Shown here one piece after another: positions 41,704 to 50,452 of a stretch of DNA of 64,000 nt (positions within the stretch are counted from its first letter, which is position 1; every line of letters starts with the position of its first letter). A program made the translations under genes and the position numbers. The notes beneath the pieces are model-generated. The model did no database searches, was not told where the DNA came from, and was given only the letters and a program-made list of their open reading frames with translations. The DNA comes from a virus: the IMG/VR virus record IMGVR_UViG_3300027851_001140, positions 30,857-94,856 of that record. One strand, given 5' to 3'.

Positions 41704-42304
41704 CCCATTCCGAAATTTGTCACAACATCAACGTGACATGATTGAGGATGCGCATAAGGCGGGACACAGTCCTGAGCAAATAGGTATAGAGTTTGGGTTA
41801 GACTATGATGACGTTCGTTACTACGTTGAAAACTTCATAGTACCTCCACGTTCTCACTTTGAACGCCTTCAAGAGATTGTGAACGACCTAGAAGACCAAT
41901 GCGAAAAAACTAAACAATCTATTGAGGGAGGGGCCGACTCTCCCATGATGCTTCAGTCCTATCAAAAGCTAATGTCAGAGTATAGAATAGCACTGTCAGA
42001 GCTGATGGCCCTACAGAAGCCACAAGACGTAGTATCCGATCTTTTGGAGAAGTCCTTTAATCCATTTCTATTGGATCTGGTCAGGGCGTGTACAGAAGAG
42101 GCAAACAATCTAAAAGAAGAGATGTTGAAACTGGACGTGCCCTTTCGAGATGCACAGGGAATTTCTACAGAGATATTTAGAAGGCTGACAGACAGGATAG
42201 GAAGACTCATTCCTACGGCAAGAGAAAACTTGGACAGTTACTTTGGAGTCAAAAAAGACAAAGAGTCTAGGTCCATCAAACAACCAGAAAAAACACTTCA
42301 ATGA
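41687..42304 (+). CDS. Putative terminase small subunit
   Basis: A 205-residue protein with an N-terminal helix-turn-helix ('LSQHQRDMIEDAHKAGHSPEQIGIEFGLDYDDVRYYVEN', residues 11-49, split across two helices and a recognition helix) followed by coiled-coil-like helices (60-120) and a basic C-terminus. This layout and its position two genes before the large subunit fit a DNA-recognition small terminase subunit. The family match is by arrangement, not by signature residues. Confidence 0.6.
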   Translation: MTKLTNPFRNLSQHQRDMIEDAHKAGHSPEQIGIEFGLDYDDVRYYVENFIVPPRSHFERLQEIVNDLEDQCEKTKQSIEGGADSPMMLQSYQKLMSEYRIALSELMALQKPQDVVSDLLEKSFNPFLLDLVRACTEEANNLKEEMLKLDVPFRDAQGISTEIFRRLTDRIGRLIPTARENLDSYFGVKKDKESRSIKQPEKTLQ

Positions 42305-42627
42305 ACCCTGTACTGCAGCAAAGGCTCATACGTGTAGCTAGAATAGTAGACCGCGCCAAAAGATGGGAACGTCTTGCTTTTTTGGATGAGAAAGAAGCTG
42401 ATCGTTTCTTGCTTGAGTATGAGCTTAGAAACCCAGAAGAGGAAGAGGACAAGGAGGCGGGTATGGATGACGGTTCATACCCTGCAGGTCCTCGTTCCGA
42501 CAAGAATAAGTCTAGATACAAATTAGAACCGGGGCACGGTCAAGACTTATCTTCTCTTCTTCGCAGTACTGCGTCCACAAAAGTCTTGCATAGCTTACGT
42601 GCTCTAATAAAAAAGCACGATGAGTGA
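42301..42627 (+). CDS. Hypothetical protein between terminase genes
   Basis: A 108-residue charged protein overlapping both terminase genes by a few bases (ATGA on the left). It is helical at the N-terminus (1-45), with an acidic run ('EEEEDKEAG') then a polar part. Not recognised. Confidence 0.65.
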   Translation: MNPVLQQRLIRVARIVDRAKRWERLAFLDEKEADRFLLEYELRNPEEEEDKEAGMDDGSYPAGPRSDKNKSRYKLEPGHGQDLSSLLRSTASTKVLHSLRALIKKHDE

Positions 42628-45600
42628 TAGAAGATCCAAAGTAGAAGAGGAAAACGCTCACCTATTTGATCTAAAGGGTTTAGTAGACCAGGTCATAGCT
42701 ACAGGTCTAGACCCCTCTGTATTCGATGTAGACCTAGAGGTTACCTTTGCCAACAACGTCATAGACTTTGCCGTAGGGCCAGAGTACATGAATATGACGT
42801 CTCTTTGGTCGAAGCAAGCAGAACAGGCAGTACGTCTATTTTCTGATTACTGCCCAGAGTGCAGCGATCCTGATTTCCTAGAAGACGTTCCTGTAGATGC
42901 CAGCATAGGAACCTTCAGATCCAAGGTGGTTCTCCTCAACCACGGAATATGCCCAGAGTGTAATAAAAACAGGAGAGAGTTGTTCGACAAACTCCCCTGG
43001 GAGCTTGTGTCATGTTTGGGTCAGCGTTCCGGAAAAACAGCTCTTACAGGTGGAGTAATCACCCCATATTATTTGCATCGCTTTCTTCAGTATAGAAATC
43101 CTGCAAGATTCTATGGACTAATGGCTAATTCATTTTTCGAAGTCACATTCGTAGCCGTTACAGCAGGACAGGTTAAAAGGGGTTTGTGGACTGCCTTTAA
43201 AGAGGCCATTAGCCAAAGTCCGTGGTTCACCGATTATTCCCTCAAGCTCCGCCAAGTAGAAAAAGAGAAAGGATTTGAGAGAGGAACCCTCTTCAAATCC
43301 ATGGATAGCTACATCTGGTTTGGAAACAAGCATGTTGGGTGCAGCTACGCTGCAGCCGACATGAAAAGCTTGAGAGGTTCTACTCGAATCTTTTGTGTCA
43401 CAGGAGACACTATCATCGCTACAGACCACGGGCTGATTCAAGCCAAAGATGTCAAGAACTCTCCAGGTATCAAATTCCTAACTAAGAGTGGCGAGTATAA
43501 GGCAGTTACAGCTTCCTTTGAGAGAGAAGCTGACGTTCTTCATATTCGTACTAACTGCGGGTACGAACTTTCTGGGAGCCATGACCACCCCGTGCTGGTG
43601 GCCAACAAGGATTCATCTTTGGTGTACAAGACCCTAGGAACTATGAACATTGGAGATGTAGTAGTATTGTCTAGGGCAAAGTCAGAGACACTCCACAGAG
43701 CGCGACTCCCAGAGGTTCCTAAGAATGGTCCCAGAGGCCACAACAACAGGAAATACATACCTCCAAAGGAGATGACTCCAGACCTTGCCTACCTTCTTGG
43801 GATTTTGGCTGCAGAGGGGTACCTTTCCAAAAGGGTAATTAGATGGCATACGTCGGACAAGGAGATACTTGACAAATCGGTGTCAGCCTTTGAGTCTGTA
43901 TTTGGGTCATCTCCTAAAATAAAGCCACATGGATCTCTTAAGGAAGGGTGGAGTCCTGGGTGGTACATAGAGGCTCAAAGTCCAATATTACACAAATTCC
44001 TATGTGAGGTAGGTCTAAGCGGAAAATCTGACACCAAGACTGTTCCTTGGTCCATACTCCAAAGTGATTCCTCCTGCACCTCTCAGTTTTTAGCTGGGTA
44101 TTTTGACGGTGACTCAAATGTGGAGTTCTATGCAGACTCCCCAAAAAAGTCCAAGGCCATAACGGTACACAGCAAGAGTGAGGATCTCCTAAAGAAGGTA
44201 CAGATACTACTTCTCAGCAAGGGTATAGTGTCACACAGGTCTTACTACTCAAGAAATACCAAGGGTAAACTAAGGAAGTACCACAAACTTCAGATATTTG
44301 GTAAAAACTATGCCGTGTTCCACAAGTCTGTCCGTTTGATAGACAGGAAACGTGGTATCTCCGTTCAAGAGGAATATGAAGATACAGACAAGTTGTATGT
44401 GGACCTGTCGATTCTTCGTACTGATTCTGTGAACACAAACTACGCACTATTCTACAAAAGAAATACACAGAACTGTGTGTACGCAACCACCCTCAGAGAC
44501 CACTTAGGTACCCTAAAGGAACAACTAGACCCTGGCATTTATGACAATTTGTCAAACATGCTTAGTGAAGATCTTTTTTTCGACCCTATACAAGAGATAG
44601 CATCCGAGCCGATACAGGCCGTGTTCGACTGGACTGTTGAACAGGAACACAACTTTGTTGGCAACGGAATAGTGCAGCACAACTGTGGAATTGACGAGTT
44701 GGGGTGGTTTAATGCTACCAAGGAGGCAGTTCGTGCAAATGCAGATGAGACTTATGCCGCCTTGTCTAACTCTTTGCGCACCGTGCGCTCTGCTAGTGAT
44801 AGACTGTGGAAACAGGGGGAATACCAGACCATGCCTGGTATTATGGCAAACATTTCCTCCCCAAGTTCTCAGTATGATAAAATGATGGCTCTCCTAAAAG
44901 AAGGCACCAGAGACAAGAGAAAGGTCTGCTTTCATCTGTCTTCATGGGAAGCCAGTCCGCTTATCACGCGAGATTCACTGGAGACCGAAGAACAGAACAA
45001 CCCTGTGGTTTTTTGGAGAGACTTCGGCGCAGTACCGCCCATAGCCGATTCTCCATTTATCGAGTCTACTGCCTCTATTTATGAGATGCGAACGAACAAC
45101 AAGCCTCTCGCTTCGTGGAAGCCCAAGTTCGTCAAAGATAAAGTAGACCCTACTAAAAACAGGTACATAACTGCTGAGTTACTAGGGAGTTTCAGTGACA
45201 ATCGTGTACGCATGATTCCTCGCGTCATCACTGTAGACTGTGGAGAAACTCAAAACAGCTTTGCTATAGGAGTGTATCACCTAGAACCTGCGTCAGGAGA
45301 AGAGGGAAACAGGTTTAATATTGTTACTGACGTCATCATAGAAGCAAAGCCAGAGAAGATAGCAGAAACAGGAGAGATTATACCAGTACACTTTCCTTCC
45401 ATGTTTCAAATAGTGAAGACGTTGTGCGATAAAAACAAGGGACTTCACATAAAAGCTGCTCTGTACGACAGGTGGCAGTCCACGGGTCAGATACAAGAGC
45501 TGAGGGAAATGAAGATAAGGGCAGAAAAGTACACTCCAAAGGATGCTGATTTTAAGTTATTGCGCAGCCTAGTATATAGCGGAAACTTTAAAACTCCGAA

Positions 45601-45955
45601 GTGGGAGCATAATGAACTTACGGATTTAGACATAACTGACGTAAATCAGATTAGACTAGCTCCGTATACTCACATGGCGGTTCAATTCGCTACAGTTAGG
45701 GAAGTAGGAATGAAAGTCATAAAACCAGAGGTTGGTGACGATGACTTATTTCGCACTTCTGTTTTGGCTGCAGCCTACATGACTGAAAACATGAAGGACT
45801 TTTTGACCAAGGTAGCTGTGGGACAAAGCAGTACTTCCGTCTCTGTGGGTTCATTAGCTCTTAAATCTTCTGTATCTAATACGTACAGAGGGTCAAGGTC
45901 TAGGGCCACTATAGGCTCTGTCAAATCAAAAACCTCTTACTATGGAAGGCGATAG
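42620..45955 (+). CDS. Terminase large subunit with intein
   Basis: A 1111-residue precursor; the spliced protein would be 681 residues. N-terminal ATPase: Walker A-type 'GQRSGKT' at 134-140; Walker B 'CGIDELGWF' directly after the intein. C-terminal RNase H-like nuclease: 'ITVDCGETQNSFAIGVY', 'LYDRWQS' and 'GDDDLFRTSVLAA' supply the acidic residues. Two CxxC pairs ('YCPEC' and 'GICPEC', residues 78-114) suggest a zinc ribbon before the ATPase. It cuts and pumps DNA into the prohead through the portal encoded downstream. The intein sits inside the Walker B strand, so the unspliced protein cannot work. Confidence 0.95.
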   Translation: MSDRRSKVEEENAHLFDLKGLVDQVIATGLDPSVFDVDLEVTFANNVIDFAVGPEYMNMTSLWSKQAEQAVRLFSDYCPECSDPDFLEDVPVDASIGTFRSKVVLLNHGICPECNKNRRELFDKLPWELVSCLGQRSGKTALTGGVITPYYLHRFLQYRNPARFYGLMANSFFEVTFVAVTAGQVKRGLWTAFKEAISQSPWFTDYSLKLRQVEKEKGFERGTLFKSMDSYIWFGNKHVGCSYAAADMKSLRGSTRIFCVTGDTIIATDHGLIQAKDVKNSPGIKFLTKSGEYKAVTASFEREADVLHIRTNCGYELSGSHDHPVLVANKDSSLVYKTLGTMNIGDVVVLSRAKSETLHRARLPEVPKNGPRGHNNRKYIPPKEMTPDLAYLLGILAAEGYLSKRVIRWHTSDKEILDKSVSAFESVFGSSPKIKPHGSLKEGWSPGWYIEAQSPILHKFLCEVGLSGKSDTKTVPWSILQSDSSCTSQFLAGYFDGDSNVEFYADSPKKSKAITVHSKSEDLLKKVQILLLSKGIVSHRSYYSRNTKGKLRKYHKLQIFGKNYAVFHKSVRLIDRKRGISVQEEYEDTDKLYVDLSILRTDSVNTNYALFYKRNTQNCVYATTLRDHLGTLKEQLDPGIYDNLSNMLSEDLFFDPIQEIASEPIQAVFDWTVEQEHNFVGNGIVQHNCGIDELGWFNATKEAVRANADETYAALSNSLRTVRSASDRLWKQGEYQTMPGIMANISSPSSQYDKMMALLKEGTRDKRKVCFHLSSWEASPLITRDSLETEEQNNPVVFWRDFGAVPPIADSPFIESTASIYEMRTNNKPLASWKPKFVKDKVDPTKNRYITAELLGSFSDNRVRMIPRVITVDCGETQNSFAIGVYHLEPASGEEGNRFNIVTDVIIEAKPEKIAETGEIIPVHFPSMFQIVKTLCDKNKGLHIKAALYDRWQSTGQIQELREMKIRAEKYTPKDADFKLLRSLVYSGNFKTPKWEHNELTDLDITDVNQIRLAPYTHMAVQFATVREVGMKVIKPEVGDDDLFRTSVLAAAYMTENMKDFLTKVAVGQSSTSVSVGSLALKSSVSNTYRGSRSRATIGSVKSKTSYYGRR
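43394..44683 (+). other. Class 1 intein with LAGLIDADG endonuclease, in the terminase
   Basis: A 430-residue intein, precursor residues 259-688. It begins 'CVTGDTIIATDHG' (Cys1), has a block B 'GSHDHPVLV', two LAGLIDADG-type motifs ('LLGILAAEGYLS' near 392-403 and 'FLAGYFDGDSN' near 490-500), block F 'VFDWTVEQEHNFVGN', and ends 'GIVQHN' before Cys689. All standard class 1 splice residues are present. Confidence 0.93.
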
Positions 45956-45965
45956 GGAGAAAATC

Positions 45966-46322
45966 ATGGGAACTCCTGTAGAAAAATTCATTAGGGACAC
46001 TCATAAGAGGTATAACGTAAAGTATGCCCTCACAAATGAGAACATGAGGCGAATTCGCACCAAGCTCCGTCTTGCCGACATTCATCGAGAGGTCAATGAA
46101 GGAGATGTTAGTCTAGCAACAGACATAGTGTTGGCAGACTACAACATGACTTCGTCCAATTTAAAAACAGCCAATACTTCCCCTCTATCCAAGGAAGCGC
46201 ACCCAGGAATAAGGAGCGCAGGGATGTGCCCACGCTGCAGTCAAAGCATGCAATTTGCTAAGTTAGCTGAAGCAGAGGAAGCACGTTATTGCCCAAATTG
46301 CCACGTGTGTGTGTTGGTATGA
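45966..46322 (+). CDS. Hypothetical protein with C-terminal zinc ribbon
   Basis: A 118-residue helical protein with an AGGGAG site before ATG 45966; an in-frame ATG at 45942 lies inside the terminase gene. The C-terminus has two CxxC pairs ('MCPRCSQ' and 'YCPNCHVC') forming a zinc ribbon. It may bind DNA or a terminase partner; unknown. Confidence 0.65.
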   Translation: MGTPVEKFIRDTHKRYNVKYALTNENMRRIRTKLRLADIHREVNEGDVSLATDIVLADYNMTSSNLKTANTSPLSKEAHPGIRSAGMCPRCSQSMQFAKLAEAEEARYCPNCHVCVLV

Positions 46323-46549
46323 AAAAATCAATAGAAACTAGGCTGGAGAAGGTGTTGGAGAGTCTGCGCTCCGGATCCGCTCCGAAAAAATCCATACAAG
46401 TGAGACAGGATCTTAAGGACGACATAGACGAACTTGCCCGGAAAATAGCTATACACTTTTCTTCGTTGTCTAAGAAATACAAGGTCGACACTCAAACTCA
46501 GATGATTTTGCTTGAGTACATAGCTAAAAAGGTTAAGCAACACCTATGA
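46319..46549 (+). CDS. Hypothetical small helical protein
   Basis: A 76-residue Lys-rich helical protein; ATG 46319 overlaps the previous stop (ATGA). Not recognised. Confidence 0.6.
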   Translation: MKKSIETRLEKVLESLRSGSAPKKSIQVRQDLKDDIDELARKIAIHFSSLSKKYKVDTQTQMILLEYIAKKVKQHL

Positions 46550-46890
46550 ACTCGGAACTAAAAGAATCCATAAGAGATCTGTGGAAATCTGGCCTTAAGA
46601 AAGAGGCGAGAGAGCTTTACCGTATAGCTAAATCACTCACGGATGATGATAGAAACCTTCAGGAAAGGATATTCTCTAGCGTCCTATCCTCCTTCAACCT
46701 GAGCAACCCTCGTCTTTTTATAGATCAGAAAAAGGGAATAGCATCCTTCATTGCTTCAGACATGACTCTTACCGGGTTTCCTAGGTTTCTGGAGAGGCTT
46801 CTAAGTCGCCTGAACGATGAAGGAACCCGAAAGTATGAGCTGGACCACATTGACCGGACGGACCCCATGCGAGTGTACATAAAGATGTGA
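46546..46890 (+). CDS. Hypothetical protein
   Basis: A 114-residue helical protein coupled to its neighbour by ATGA overlap. It has an N-terminal 'LRDLWKSGLKKEARELYRIA'-type helix pair (residue 9 onward reads IRDLWKSG). Not recognised; position between terminase and portal suggests head assembly. Confidence 0.6.
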   Translation: MNSELKESIRDLWKSGLKKEARELYRIAKSLTDDDRNLQERIFSSVLSSFNLSNPRLFIDQKKGIASFIASDMTLTGFPRFLERLLSRLNDEGTRKYELDHIDRTDPMRVYIKM

Positions 46891-46894
46891 AGTC

Positions 46895-47380
46895 ATGGAA
46901 GGAAGCAGAGGAAATACAACTCCTTATCGCCCGGTTTTCTTGGATTCGGAGGAAAAGGGGACCCTCAACGATGGTACTCAGTCCATTGATGAGCCCGCAC
47001 ATTTCCGTGATGTTAAGGTTACACCCGACTCCTACATAGAGTACGACGCAGAAGTAGAGGGCTTACGTATACAGGCTCCCTACGCATACGAAATCAAGAA
47101 AAGACTTGGACCTTACGTTCATGTAATTCAGTTTAGGTCTCCTTTTTCTGTAGATTCCGTGCCAAATGAATGGAGGCGGAAAGACGGTCCTCTGCTATGG
47201 AAGGTAGAAACACCAGAATTTACCGCCTATGTCACCGATTCTGAGCCGAATGTATTTTACTTCGCAGAAAAGGCTCAATCTACTTATTTCATCCGTAAAA
47301 TGAGTGGAATGGATTCCTCCGGACCCAGTCTTGAGGAAGTCACGACACAACGTGACAACCTAAGAAAGCTTCTTTGGTAA
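46895..47380 (+). CDS. Hypothetical head-region protein
   Basis: A 161-residue mixed alpha/beta protein just before the portal gene, sharing its TAA with the portal ATG (TAATG). Beta segments 'YVHVIQFRSPFSV' and 'EFTAYVTDSEPNVFYFAE' are visible. No motif recognised. Confidence 0.65.
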   Translation: MEGSRGNTTPYRPVFLDSEEKGTLNDGTQSIDEPAHFRDVKVTPDSYIEYDAEVEGLRIQAPYAYEIKKRLGPYVHVIQFRSPFSVDSVPNEWRRKDGPLLWKVETPEFTAYVTDSEPNVFYFAEKAQSTYFIRKMSGMDSSGPSLEEVTTQRDNLRKLLW

Positions 47381-49710
47381 TGACTTCAATTAAACTAAAT
47401 TATCAGCGCATGCGCACTGCCTCTCTTCGAAAAATATCTGGAGGAGGCTTTGGTGGAGGCTTTGGTGGAGGCGGAGGTTTTGGTGGAAGCGGCTTCGGTG
47501 GCGGCGGCTTTGGTGGATTTGGAGGCGGTGCAGGCGGAAGAAATACGTTTAACAGGTTCAATCCTGTTTATGACGATCTTTCGGAAGGCTCAATTATTGA
47601 GCAGTTTATGCCGGTTGACCCCCGGCGACTCCATAGAATATGGAGAAGGATAAAGCTTCAAGACCCTGTTGCGGGACCCGCCATAGATCTCTACAGCGAA
47701 TTGCCGTGGAGTGACTTTCAACTTATTGGCGTAGAAGACCGCACCATACTGAGGCTTTATCAAGATGCCCTAAATGCCATAAGCATAACGGCACATCTTC
47801 CAGAGCTTTCCAGCGAGTTTTTGTCCATGGGAAAAATCATAGGACATCTTCTGATGGACGAAAGCAGAGGAATATGGGAGAGGATGATTATACACGATCC
47901 CGACTGGATTCGTGTGACACCTATTCCTGTTCCTGGGTTTCAGCCGAAACTAGATATCATTCCAACGCCAGACATGAGATCGTGGGCTCACTCCCAGGAC
48001 GACAGAGATATAGAAGCTCAGAAAGAAATAAGAGAGCTTGCTGCCATGATACGAAATGGCCAAGAAATACCTCTTCCCACTGAAAACACCTTCTATATCC
48101 CAAGACGAACTGCTCCATATGACGTTATAGGTGCGTCCGCCTACACTCGTATCATAATGTTTGTAGCCTATGAAAAGGCTTTGGTTAATGCCACTATTGC
48201 TGCCTCAAGACGAAGAGCGTCTAGAATACGGCATATCACGGCTGGCATTGATGACGTGTGGGAACCCTCTAAGGAAGAGTTGGATGACCTTTCCAGTTTG
48301 TTCATGCAGGCAGACGAGGATCCTGTGGGTGCCATCGTTGTTACCCGTACTGGCGTAACTGCGAATGAAGTGGGAGGAAGCTCTCCTCAAGACATAGTCA
48401 AAATCAGTGATGAATGGCAGTTTTTGCTGCAGGGAAAACTGAACGCACTTGGTGTGTCTGAAGCTTTCCTTACAGGAGAGGCTACATTTAATACCCTAGA
48501 GCAGCTCATGTCTGTTTTCCTTGAGAAAATAAAGGCTCATCGAAAATTCTTTGAGCATGAACTGATTTACGAGAAGCTTCTTAAGCCTCTTGCAAAGAGG
48601 CATGGGTTTGTCCACAGAAAGAAGGCAGAACTAGACCACCGAATCAGAATAGCCAGATCTGAAGAAGAAACCAGGTACATACTTCCCACCTTGGCGTGGG
48701 AAAAATCTCTACGTCCAGTGGCAGATCGTGACTACCTAGAGATTCTCCAAATGATGGAAGAAAAGGGCATACCCATCACGAAGAGAACCTGGACAAGTGC
48801 TGCAGGATTCGATTTGGAATCCGAGATGGAACAGTTTGACGATGACGTTGAAACAACACGTCAATTAGCCGCACAGAAGAAGAAGATAGTCCAAATAGCT
48901 CCTGACGCAGCAGGCGGTGGAGGCGGTATGGGTGACATGGGTGGCCTTGGCGGCGGTCTTGGTGGCGACTTAGGCGGATTGGGAGGAGACCTGGGAGGAT
49001 TGGGAGGAGACCTGGGTGGAATGGGCGGTGGTATGGATATGGGTGGAGGCGGCGGAGACCTGGGTGGCCTTGGCGGTCCTGACGCTGGAGGTGGTGCGGG
49101 AGCAGGAGGTCTAGAACTGCCACAGATAGGTGCTTCAGTTAAAACTGCCGCCGCTCGTAGGGATAAAGAAGACCGCAAAGCCCTGGACGTTCTCAAGTCC
49201 CTTCCTGTGTGGGAGAAGAAAACGTCTTTTATGGGAGTGTCCTACGACACCGCAGAGCTTACAGCACGTAGGCTGATTGATTCCTTAGGAAATAGTTTGT
49301 CTAAGAACATGACACAAGGGGAACTTCGCAAGATCATAAGCACAGGAAACACGAAGAGAGACCAAGTGCTAAAGTATCTTATGACTAGAATTGGAATCAT
49401 TCGTAATGCAGACATTACTAGAAATGTAGCTGTAGACATACAAAGAGAACTGGAGTCGGTGGTTCAAAATCCTCGCGCCCTAAAGGCTGAACTTAATGTG
49501 GTTGTGTCCTGCGTAATGTCCGGAAGGGCCAAAGAAGCCGACGAACGGGCTATGTCTGACTCCTATCGCACCAAGTTTTTCAAGAACGCAGAAGATTCAG
49601 AAGTTTCTTCTTCTTTGAAGAGTGTTATTTCAGGGGAGAAGAGGCACGTAAAAAGCAATCAGCTTCTTACTGGGTTCGTGTCTAACCAGAAAATTTTTGA
49701 AGAGGAATGA
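47380..49710 (+). CDS. Portal protein with two glycine-rich regions
   Basis: A 776-residue protein. The core (about 60-480) has portal features: 'DPRRLHRIWRRIKLQDPVAGPAIDLYSELPWSDF', split over a helix and turn, 'DPDWIRVTPIP' and the stem-like helical region. Portals form the twelve-fold ring through which DNA enters and to which the tail attaches. Two low-complexity Gly/Phe or Gly/Leu/Asp regions flank it: residues 21-53 and about 510-577. The last 180 residues are helical. The start is ATG 47380, overlapping the previous TAA; an in-frame TTG six bases upstream is unlikely. Confidence 0.85.
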   Translation: MTSIKLNYQRMRTASLRKISGGGFGGGFGGGGGFGGSGFGGGGFGGFGGGAGGRNTFNRFNPVYDDLSEGSIIEQFMPVDPRRLHRIWRRIKLQDPVAGPAIDLYSELPWSDFQLIGVEDRTILRLYQDALNAISITAHLPELSSEFLSMGKIIGHLLMDESRGIWERMIIHDPDWIRVTPIPVPGFQPKLDIIPTPDMRSWAHSQDDRDIEAQKEIRELAAMIRNGQEIPLPTENTFYIPRRTAPYDVIGASAYTRIIMFVAYEKALVNATIAASRRRASRIRHITAGIDDVWEPSKEELDDLSSLFMQADEDPVGAIVVTRTGVTANEVGGSSPQDIVKISDEWQFLLQGKLNALGVSEAFLTGEATFNTLEQLMSVFLEKIKAHRKFFEHELIYEKLLKPLAKRHGFVHRKKAELDHRIRIARSEEETRYILPTLAWEKSLRPVADRDYLEILQMMEEKGIPITKRTWTSAAGFDLESEMEQFDDDVETTRQLAAQKKKIVQIAPDAAGGGGGMGDMGGLGGGLGGDLGGLGGDLGGLGGDLGGMGGGMDMGGGGGDLGGLGGPDAGGGAGAGGLELPQIGASVKTAAARRDKEDRKALDVLKSLPVWEKKTSFMGVSYDTAELTARRLIDSLGNSLSKNMTQGELRKIISTGNTKRDQVLKYLMTRIGIIRNADITRNVAVDIQRELESVVQNPRALKAELNVVVSCVMSGRAKEADERAMSDSYRTKFFKNAEDSEVSSSLKSVISGEKRHVKSNQLLTGFVSNQKIFEEE

Positions 49711-49712
49711 TC

Positions 49713-50444
49713 ATGATAAAACTCGGAGAAGCCGCCTTCGACACTCGTGTGTTTGAGGGAATTTCCTGCAATATGGAGAGAGACTTTAAGGGAAACCTCA
49801 AGGTAGCCTCAGAAAATATCCTAAACAAGACACACTCGTTAGACGTATCGTGGCTGCCTATGGCAGCGGAACAGTACCAGATATCGGCAGATATCAGGGA
49901 CTATGTAATTAACGAAATACCTATTGTGACGGTGGGATGTCCTAACAGGAATCTGGATGAGTTTCCATATGATGAAGTTACCTCATTCAATCCCGAGATT
50001 GGGCGTTTGGTGTACCAGACTTTCATAGGTAAACCGACACATATGGATCACGACAATAGAGATGTACGCAAAGCAAAGGGCGTACACTTTGACTCCTCTC
50101 TCCAGAAAATGGCAGACGGTAGATACAAAATTGTAGTGCTTGCCGGTTGGGACAGAACGAAGGACAGGGATCTCGCAAATTCAATCCTGCGTCGCGATCG
50201 CACAGGATTTTCCATGGGAGCTTTGGTTAGCTACACACAGTGCTCTTATCCAGGGTGCGGAGCAGTAAGCCCAAACGGAAAGATTGCTTGTCGTCACCAG
50301 GAATACGGAAGAGGAAAAGGAAGAATCCTCGAAGGACATCTGGTCTACGAAAGATGCTATAGGGTAAACTTCATAGAGACGTCCAGTGTGGCAGATCCTG
50401 CAGACCACACCGCTCATGATAGATGGGCAAAGCCGTGGGAATGA
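49713..50444 (+). CDS. Prohead core protease
   Basis: A 243-residue serine protease of the phage prohead type. His in 'KPTHMDHDNRD' and Ser in 'TGFSMGALVSYTQCS' mark the probable catalytic pair. A cysteine/histidine zinc-like insertion ('CSYPGCGAV...ACRHQEYGRGKG') and the ending 'FIETSSVADPADHTA' are typical. It would cleave scaffold and capsid N-termini during maturation. The ATG at 49713 has GAGG at suitable spacing; one at 49707 is too close to it. It sits between portal and capsid as expected. Confidence 0.8.
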   Translation: MIKLGEAAFDTRVFEGISCNMERDFKGNLKVASENILNKTHSLDVSWLPMAAEQYQISADIRDYVINEIPIVTVGCPNRNLDEFPYDEVTSFNPEIGRLVYQTFIGKPTHMDHDNRDVRKAKGVHFDSSLQKMADGRYKIVVLAGWDRTKDRDLANSILRRDRTGFSMGALVSYTQCSYPGCGAVSPNGKIACRHQEYGRGKGRILEGHLVYERCYRVNFIETSSVADPADHTAHDRWAKPWE

Positions 50445-50452
50445 TTTGATTC

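Noticed and set aside
48776-49196. Two Pro/Arg-rich minus-strand frames
   Set aside because: They are the complement of the glycine-rich repeats of the portal gene.
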